This document shows, in pieces, positions 7,645 to 12,251 of a stretch of DNA of 12,251 nt. The notes beneath the pieces are model-generated. The model searched no databases. It saw only the letters and a program-made list of their open reading frames with translations, and was not told where the DNA came from. This DNA is from Candidatus Pacearchaeota archaeon (GTDB lineage Archaea; Nanoarchaeota; Nanoarchaeia; Pacearchaeales; GW2011-AR1). The stretch spans positions 1 to 12,251 of the forward strand of contig NZER01000216.1 in assembly GCA_002690445.1 (NCBI GenBank), in the 5' to 3' direction. Position 1 is the first letter of the stretch, and the number at the start of each line of letters is the position of its first letter. A program made the position numbers and the translations under genes.

Positions 7645-7657
7645 GGATGGAGCATCT

Positions 7658-7888
7658 ATGCCTCAAGTAGACGAATACGGTGACGCCCCAGGCGAGAAGG
7701 GCAGTCACTACGCCACTATGGATACCATCCTACCCGACAAGATGATCCATCACGCCAATACCGGGCACGGAGCCAATGGCAGCACGACATTCTGGTTCTA
7801 CACGGGCCGCCCTAAAGGAGTGACGGTAGAGGAGTGGGAGCGTGTGGTACAGAGTCGCTGGGACCGGATCTGGGGACCGAAGGAGTAG
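7658..7888 (+). CDS. Small uncharacterised phage protein (76 aa)
   Basis: The product is short, hydrophilic and Cys-free, with a His/Gly-rich middle (DKMIHHANTGHGANG) and an aromatic C-terminal half (TTFWFYTGRPKG, then EEWERVVQSRWDRIWGPKE) that is probably a helix. No family is recognised. GGAG lies five bases before the ATG, after a stable hairpin, and supports this start. The stop is followed two bases later by the GTG of the next gene, whose ribosome binding site lies within the end of this one. The pair is therefore likely translated together. Its place between decoration and adaptor genes suggests a virion or assembly role, but that is a guess. Confidence 0.7.
   Translation: MPQVDEYGDAPGEKGSHYATMDTILPDKMIHHANTGHGANGSTTFWFYTGRPKGVTVEEWERVVQSRWDRIWGPKE
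7880..7885 (+). promoter_or_regulatory. Ribosome binding site that decides a GTG start
   Basis: AAGGAG lies five bases before GTG at 7891. It favours that start over the upstream in-frame GTG at 7834, which would overlap the 76-residue gene by 55 bases. Confidence 0.75.
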
Positions 7889-7890
7889 CG

Positions 7891-8391
7891 GTGCGCCAGA
7901 TTGACTTCACAGACCTTATAGACCTGTCCCTAAACGACATCGTGACCGACGAGTGCCTCAAGGTCATGCAGGACGGCACGATGCAGTTCTACGTCGTCAT
8001 CCGGCCGGCAAGCGGTATGATCGCGCAGGTCGAGGGTGCCTGTGTCAGGATAGACGGTAGCCGCGGCCTACCCGCACCGCCCACGCGAACCTCGCAAGAA
8101 GAGATTGATGACAACATCATACAGGGCCGTGTGGCTGCTTCCGGTAGCGAGAGAGATACAGTTGCCGAGGTACAGGCTGCTAAGGAGAGGATAGCGGAAC
8201 GGGCTAGGCTGAGGGCAGAAGTATCGGCATCGGAGGAGCTAAGGGACAAGATCGAGGCGGGGGTAACTGCGGAAGTAACGACCGCCCCTGAATCGGAGGG
8301 CGATATGCCACACAAATCAGGCTACGGCATCAAGAAGGCCCCAAAGGACAAGGTCAAGAAGAAGAAGAAGACTGCTAAGAAGAGCAGCTAG
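7891..8391 (+). CDS. Uncharacterised protein with poly-lysine C-terminal tail
   Basis: This 166-residue protein has a compact N-terminal part, about residues 1-60 (RQIDFTDLIDLSLNDIVTDE, then FYVVIRPASGMIAQVEGACV), that looks alpha/beta. An acidic-basic helical stretch at about 70-135 (AEVQAAKERIAERARLRAEV) may be a coiled coil. A very basic tail includes five consecutive AAG lysine codons at 8356-8370. The tail could bind nucleic acid or the capsid interior. The GTG start is set by AAGGAG five bases upstream. It ends in TAG and lies in frame with, and 15 bases before, the next gene. No known family is recognised. An internal ATG at 8305 with a good ribosome binding site could also produce the tail alone. 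Confidence 0.7.
   Translation: MRQIDFTDLIDLSLNDIVTDECLKVMQDGTMQFYVVIRPASGMIAQVEGACVRIDGSRGLPAPPTRTSQEEIDDNIIQGRVAASGSERDTVAEVQAAKERIAERARLRAEVSASEELRDKIEAGVTAEVTTAPESEGDMPHKSGYGIKKAPKDKVKKKKKTAKKSS
8295..8300 (+). promoter_or_regulatory. Internal Shine-Dalgarno before in-frame ATG at 8305
   Basis: GGAGGG lies four bases before an in-frame ATG inside the 166-residue gene. Initiation here would give a 28-residue peptide with 12 lysines. It may also be a chance match, since Glu-Gly codons can create it. Confidence 0.35.
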
Positions 8392-8396
8392 CATCC

Positions 8397-8400
8397 GAGG
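8397..8400 (+). promoter_or_regulatory. Ribosome binding site favouring ATG at 8407
   Basis: GAGG is six bases before ATG 8407 but only three before GTG 8404. The ATG is therefore preferred as the start of the adaptor gene. Confidence 0.55.
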
Positions 8401-8406
8401 CTTGTG

Positions 8407-9219
8407 ATGCCAGTTGCCAACAATCTTTCCACGGTGTGTATCCTGCTGGGCGACCTGCTCACAGGACAACAGGAAGTGCATTCCCCCGGCACTGACTTCG
8501 CGACTACTACGTTCGGCGTGGCGGCGCTCGGGGCCTATGAGAATGACTACTTCAACCAGTGGTTCGGTCGCACCTTTGAGGGCACTCACCGCAACACCAA
8601 CTTTATCGTCAGAGACTTCGTCAAGACCAATGGTGTTGTAACGGTCGAAGAGACGGCTGCCGTCGCCTACGACGCATCAGACCGGTTCTTCATGGTCCCA
8701 GACTATCCTATACCCGAACTCATCAGGGCAATTAACCTAGCGATCACTACGGTTGAGCACGAGGCCCTTGAGGCCGCCGTGGACGACAACCTAGTGACGG
8801 TGGCAGCCCAGTTCGAGTACGACGTGCCGCCCGACTTCCACTCGGTCGAGGAAATATTCCTGGAGTCAGGCACGGCAGACCGGTATCGCAATACCGACCG
8901 CATCGACACACGTCATTGGACGATAAAGCCGGGATCGGAGCCCAAGCTGTGGTTCGATGCAGACCTCGTTAGCCTAACGGCAGGTCGGAACCTACGGGTT
9001 GTAGGGCAGAAGGTAGCTGCACAGCTCGTAGATGACGACGACTTGACCTTAGTCCCGATGGCATTCTTGCTGTACCAGGCCAAGGCGAACGTCCATTTCG
9101 GTCGCATAGACGACCTAGACGACTCCCACGACCGTAAGATGGCTCTTTCCCAGGTTAGGGCCGATTCAGAGCGTGTCCGTGTACGCAAGGCTGCGCGTGG
9201 GCTCACGGTAAACTACTAA
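8407..9219 (+). CDS. Putative head-tail adaptor / connector protein
   Basis: The 270-residue product is acidic and mixed helix/strand. Its middle holds a helix (ELIRAINLAITTVEHEALEA), a strand pair ending FEYDVPPDFHSVEEIFLESG, a segment HWTIKPGSEPKLWFDADL, and GRNLRVVGQKVAAQL. The C-terminal end is helical and basic. I recall this helix / Y-x-VP / W-x-I-x-PG / L-R-V-x-G arrangement from tail-adaptor proteins of short-tailed and other environmental phages. They sit under the portal, similar in position to T7 gp11; no homology to gp11 is claimed. The N-terminal 100 residues are less typical. The stop overlaps the next ATG (TAATG), so adaptor and propeller proteins are probably made in linked amounts. 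Position between head and tail genes fits. The function is inferred. Confidence 0.6.
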   Translation: MPVANNLSTVCILLGDLLTGQQEVHSPGTDFATTTFGVAALGAYENDYFNQWFGRTFEGTHRNTNFIVRDFVKTNGVVTVEETAAVAYDASDRFFMVPDYPIPELIRAINLAITTVEHEALEAAVDDNLVTVAAQFEYDVPPDFHSVEEIFLESGTADRYRNTDRIDTRHWTIKPGSEPKLWFDADLVSLTAGRNLRVVGQKVAAQLVDDDDLTLVPMAFLLYQAKANVHFGRIDDLDDSHDRKMALSQVRADSERVRVRKAARGLTVNY

Positions 9220-11108
9220 TGGGCAATGTGTATAGGAAGCGGGAAGTTTCTCTGACAGTGTCTGGCACCGATTATCGGATTCCGCTCGTCGGCCAGGTAA
9301 CCCGGTTCAACGCCGCCCAGTTCGGTCAGAAGCAGGTGTTTGGCGATGTCTCCAAGGACGATGAGCTTCTGACCTCGACCTACGTCCCTATCGCCGACCA
9401 GACCGGTGGCATAGGCGTCTATGATGCCGAGGAAGGCGTCCACGATGACCGATCCTTCTTCTCGACCGCCGAGCTAGGTGTAAAGGGACACCTTCTCCTA
9501 CCGCCTCTCGTCACGACTACTACTAATCCTGGTGTAACGGAGCCCGGCATAGGTGTCGAGTATAACAATTTGATGTACTGGGCCTATGCGGACAAGGTCC
9601 ACTCTTGGTCTGAGGGCTCAACGACCTGGGGCTCGTCCATTAAGACACTGACGGCGAACCCGACCGATGTAATCGTCCATAAGGACAAGAAATACTGGGC
9701 CTGTGAGACAGACTTTGACCGCTATGACGGGTCTGCCTGGACTGATGGGGCCACTCTCGGAACTGCCCAGCCGTGCAGGTACTTCACCGAGTGGGACGGC
9801 AAGCTCTTCAGCCTCGACAACGATGGGCAGCTAGACTACACCATTGACGAGGGCGAGACCTGGATTACCAGCGCCAAGTCCGACCTGCCCCCCGGCTCGT
9901 TCACGTCCCTATTCGTCTACCGTGACCTATCAGGCAACTTCATCATCCATCTAGGCACGAAGATAGGCCTATTCACCCTCAACTTCGACAGCGCCCTGTG
10001 GATAGAGACCGACCTGGAGATGCCGTTCCATGATGTTGCCGCCCGTGGTTCTGACCGCTGGTACGACGCGGCCTACGTCCCGAACGGGGGCTCGATTACC
10101 CGGTACAAGGCGCCTGGATCGCTGGAGATGACCCCGGTAGGGCCAGACCTGGACTACGGGTTGCCCGGTAAGTACCGGGGCAACATCATCAAGGTCATTC
10201 CGGGCCAATCTCATCTCTTTGCCCTAATCGACGCCACTTCTGCGCTAGCTAAGACGACCTATCTTGCCTCTTACAACCACGCCTACGGGAACGTGTCGAT
10301 CCACGACAAGCTGGGCTTCTCGGCAGTGCTCAAGTCCGACAGTCTAGGAGACCGTATAGGTCGGTGGAGCGTTGTCTATCTCTCGGGGTCTACTGCCCGG
10401 CCCGCACGGGACGCAGTGATCACCACGGCAGACGGGCAATACCGCCTCTGGTTTGCAGCCGACGACAGGGTCCAATATATCTCCCTGAAGCTGACCAAGA
10501 CGAACCCGCTGGAGGACGCTGACCACGAGTACGCCCTGACCGGCGTTCACGAGACGTCGTGGTTCGACGCCAACCGGGCCTCGGTAAGCAAGGTCGGCGC
10601 TCGGGTCAATGGGCACATGAGCGACACCTCGTCCACTGAGTACGTCAAGATTTACTATGGCACTGACTACGATGATGACACCTACACCCTGCTGACCTCC
10701 ACGACCTTTAGCGACGGGCAGGTCGATGCGGACGGCGACTTCGAGTTCCAGTTCGCCTCGTTTGCCGGGATAGCGTTTAGCGCGATAAGGTTTAAGGTAG
10801 AGCATTATCGTGGCACATCCAGCACGAAGGTCTCGCCCGACCTGCACTGGCTGCGTCTTTCCTACATGAAGGTGCTGGAGCCCAGGCCTGGCTTCCGCGC
10901 CCGGCTCGACTGCACGCGAGATTATCGGATGAGGACGGCCGAGACCCTACTTTCCACGCTGGAGATCGCTGAGGGGACCAAGTCCCTCATGGCGTTCCAA
11001 TTCAATGACTCGGATACGCACTATGTACGGCTCTTGTCGAGGGAGGGCCAGGAGACCCACGGGCGTGAGCAAGAGGGCATCTTCGACGCGGTCTTCGTGG
11101 CGCCTTAA
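9219..11108 (+). CDS. Large beta-rich tail protein, probably beta-propeller (nozzle/hub-like)
   Basis: The 629-residue protein is mostly beta. Residues 1-95 form an N-terminal module (SLTVSGTDYRIPLVGQVTRF). From about 100 to 400 come repeated strand-turn units with Trp/Tyr and Gly-Asp turns, for example YWAYADKVHSWSEG, KYWACETDFDRYDG, YFTEWDGKLFSLDNDG and TKIGLFTLNF. These look like propeller blades. At about 440-550 a beta-sandwich-like part follows, with EYVKIYYGTDYDDDTYTLLT. The C-terminal 75 residues, from PRPGFRARLDCTRDYRM, are a separate unit that I recall from phage tail proteins. In short-tailed phages a propeller protein (T7 gp12 is the model) forms the tail nozzle under the adaptor, which fits its position and coupled start. 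A minor tail or baseplate hub protein is the alternative. Confidence 0.65.
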   Translation: MGNVYRKREVSLTVSGTDYRIPLVGQVTRFNAAQFGQKQVFGDVSKDDELLTSTYVPIADQTGGIGVYDAEEGVHDDRSFFSTAELGVKGHLLLPPLVTTTTNPGVTEPGIGVEYNNLMYWAYADKVHSWSEGSTTWGSSIKTLTANPTDVIVHKDKKYWACETDFDRYDGSAWTDGATLGTAQPCRYFTEWDGKLFSLDNDGQLDYTIDEGETWITSAKSDLPPGSFTSLFVYRDLSGNFIIHLGTKIGLFTLNFDSALWIETDLEMPFHDVAARGSDRWYDAAYVPNGGSITRYKAPGSLEMTPVGPDLDYGLPGKYRGNIIKVIPGQSHLFALIDATSALAKTTYLASYNHAYGNVSIHDKLGFSAVLKSDSLGDRIGRWSVVYLSGSTARPARDAVITTADGQYRLWFAADDRVQYISLKLTKTNPLEDADHEYALTGVHETSWFDANRASVSKVGARVNGHMSDTSSTEYVKIYYGTDYDDDTYTLLTSTTFSDGQVDADGDFEFQFASFAGIAFSAIRFKVEHYRGTSSTKVSPDLHWLRLSYMKVLEPRPGFRARLDCTRDYRMRTAETLLSTLEIAEGTKSLMAFQFNDSDTHYVRLLSREGQETHGREQEGIFDAVFVAP

Positions 11109-11127
11109 CAAAAGGGAGTGGCCCGTA

Positions 11128-11310
11128 ATGTCTAATATAGAGGCGACAGTTGGCACCCTCCGACTGCCCACCTATGAGGACGAGCGTGGCGGGAGATTGA
11201 AGGTCACCGACGGTGATATTGAAGAGGTATATAAACTCTTGACGGCACTGCTGACGCTCTGGACCATCCATACCGGGATTGAAGTGGACCCAGATGATGG
11301 GCTGTCCTAA
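11128..11310 (+). CDS. Small protein with hydrophobic helix (60 aa)
   Basis: This 60-residue, Cys-free protein has a charged N-terminal half (PTYEDERGGRLKVTDGD) and one hydrophobic or amphipathic helix (VYKLLTALLTLWTIHTGI, about residues 34-51), then an acidic end. The ATG at 11128 follows AGGGAG about ten bases upstream. Its stop overlaps the ATG of the next gene (TAATG). The helix is barely long enough to span a membrane, and the surrounding tail genes make a structural peptide at least as likely as a lysis protein. No family is recognised. Confidence 0.6.
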   Translation: MSNIEATVGTLRLPTYEDERGGRLKVTDGDIEEVYKLLTALLTLWTIHTGIEVDPDDGLS

Positions 11311-11612
11311 TGGCCGTTGTAGGTGTCGAACGTCTCCAGGCCGAAACAGCCACGGCGTCAGGACAGGTCAACAACTCGAACAAGAGGGTCGAGACCATCG
11401 AGTGGCACGCCCGAAGCACCAACGAGAACCCCGTTCTTGTAGGGTTGAGTGACGTGAGTGGATCAAAGGGTCGGGAGTTGACTCCGAACAGTAGCGTGAC
11501 CTGGAAATTTGAACCTGCAACGATGGCCGCGAGCGCCTTCTACGCCTGGGTTAGCGGCAACGACAAGGTGGACTGGACGATGATCTACAGCGCCGGCGGC
11601 GGAGTAGGATAG
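11310..11612 (+). CDS. Small beta-sandwich-like virion protein (100 aa)
   Basis: The 100-residue product begins with a polar helical stretch to about residue 30. A beta-rich part follows (PVLVGLSDVSGSKGRELTP, SSVTWKFEP, then AFYAWVSGNDKVDWTMIYS) and it ends in glycines. The repeated strand pattern resembles small beta-sandwich proteins found among phage tail and decoration genes, but I cannot place it in a family. The start is set by the TAATG overlap with the 60-residue gene, with no good ribosome binding site of its own, so translation is probably coupled. It lies just before the fibre gene and may be a fibre or tail accessory protein. Confidence 0.65.
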   Translation: MAVVGVERLQAETATASGQVNNSNKRVETIEWHARSTNENPVLVGLSDVSGSKGRELTPNSSVTWKFEPATMAASAFYAWVSGNDKVDWTMIYSAGGGVG

Positions 11613-11616
11613 CAGG

Positions 11617-12251
11617 ATGACCATAGAACTAGGCGGAAAGGTAACAGACGAATCTGGAGACCCGCTGGTCGGCCTGACGGTCGAGCTCTGGACCTCTGCG
11701 GCGTGGGAGTCCCCTGGCGCTCGCACGGCTTCCACTACCACCGACTCAGATGGCCTGTGGGCCTTTAACTCCCAGGCCGCCGACACGACTAAGTGGATCG
11801 TCGTGGTCATCGACTCTAATGGCAACAAGTACCTGATCGACGGCCGTAACGAGATTCAGCTCACCGAACTAGACCTCGTCACGAAGCTCCAGGCTGACAC
11901 GATTAACGAGCACACGTCGGCTACGGGCGTGACAATAGACGGGCTGCTGATCAAAGACAACCATATTCAATTCCCAGAGGCGACCAATCCGGCAGGAAGC
12001 ATTGTCTACGGCTCTCGCGACAATACCGGTGATCTCACCCTCAACGCGCTGTCCGGCAAGGCGATAAATCTTGCCATCAGCGGCTCGGATGAGATTACCG
12101 TCACCTCCGCCGGACTCAACGTCCCTGCTAACTCGGACATCAGTTTCACCGGGGCCTCTTCCGGGACGAACGACATCAAATTGACGGACTCATTGGCCGA
12201 TGCCCTGAGCATCGTGCACGGCAGCACCGACATGGTGGTGTTCGACTCCAA
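11617..12251 (+). CDS. Tail fibre protein, N-terminal part, truncated at the window edge
   Basis: The frame is open from ATG 11617 to the last base, giving about 211 residues without a stop. AGGA at 11606-11609 lies seven bases before the start. Residues 1 to about 70 look like a small carboxypeptidase-regulatory or Cna-B-like beta domain (GGKVTDESGDPLVGLTVELW, then TTTDSDGLWAFN). A link segment follows (HTSATGVTIDGLLIKDNHI), then fibre-type beta repeats including NDIKLTDSLADALSIVHGST. The GVTIDG and KLTD-LADAL patterns are familiar from receptor-binding fibres of marine and other environmental phages. The N-terminal domain probably attaches the fibre to the tail, and the missing C-terminal part would bind the host. 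No cysteine is visible. Confidence 0.78.
   Translation, partial: MTIELGGKVTDESGDPLVGLTVELWTSAAWESPGARTASTTTDSDGLWAFNSQAADTTKWIVVVIDSNGNKYLIDGRNEIQLTELDLVTKLQADTINEHTSATGVTIDGLLIKDNHIQFPEATNPAGSIVYGSRDNTGDLTLNALSGKAINLAISGSDEITVTSAGLNVPANSDISFTGASSGTNDIKLTDSLADALSIVHGSTDMVVFDS

Noticed and set aside
7834..8391. Longer version of the 166-residue gene starting at GTG 7834
   Set aside because: It would overlap the 76-residue gene by 55 bases, and GTG 7891 has AAGGAG at ideal spacing.
4237..8391. Genome-wide reassignment of TAG as a sense codon
   Set aside because: No in-frame TAG interrupts genes as long as 4.2 kb, and most TAG stops are followed closely by a ribosome binding site and a new start.
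11128..11310. Holin or pinholin gene
   Set aside because: There is one short, possibly amphipathic helix only, within tail genes and with no endolysin nearby.
11617..12251. Diversity-generating retroelement target in the fibre gene
   Set aside because: No template repeat or reverse transcriptase is visible, and the fibre tip is outside the window.

Overview
The window reads as the virion structural module of a tailed double-stranded DNA bacteriophage (or prophage), most likely from an environmental or metagenomic genome. All convincing genes lie on the + strand, are packed with short gaps or stop/start overlaps, and are GC-rich with G/C-favoured third codon positions. No integrase, lysis, replication, tRNA, IS or CRISPR element is visible. 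The host cannot be named from this sequence. Frequent ATA, CTA and AGG codons and common CTAG tetramers argue mildly against an enterobacterial host. The tail-fibre repeat style resembles fibres I know from marine phage genomes.

Layout: (1) 1-4239, the 3' part of a giant Cys-free protein open at the left edge, built of helical blocks separated by Pro/Ala linkers. It resembles phage large polyvalent or internal virion proteins. (2) 4240-4411, the longest gap (172 bases), holding two small hairpins and a doubtful 45-codon ORF. (3) 4412-6932, the head block: scaffold-like protein, HK97-fold-type major capsid protein, two-domain decoration protein. (4) 6941-8391, three proteins of unknown role, probably virion-associated, the last with a poly-lysine tail. 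(5) 8407-11108, a putative head-tail adaptor and a large beta-rich, propeller-like tail protein, coupled by a TAATG overlap. (6) 11128-12251, two small proteins and the start of a tail fibre that runs off the right edge.

How they fit together: the scaffold and major capsid protein would build the procapsid and the decoration protein(s) would coat it. The adaptor and propeller protein would form a short tail, and the fibre would bind the host. The giant protein would be carried inside the head or ejected. The genes between capsid and fibre include no tape-measure, tube or sheath gene, which suggests podovirus-like (short-tailed) morphology; this is inference. Most assignments rest on sequence character, gene order and remembered family patterns, not on database searches.

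Most worth a second look: the modular giant protein placed just before the scaffold gene with repeat-derived linkers; the complete absence of TGA among the 11 well-supported stop codons; an amber stop followed at once by hairpins and an open frame; and an internal, well-placed ribosome binding site that could release a 28-residue lysine-rich peptide. I found no clear evidence of a wholly new system such as a defence island.
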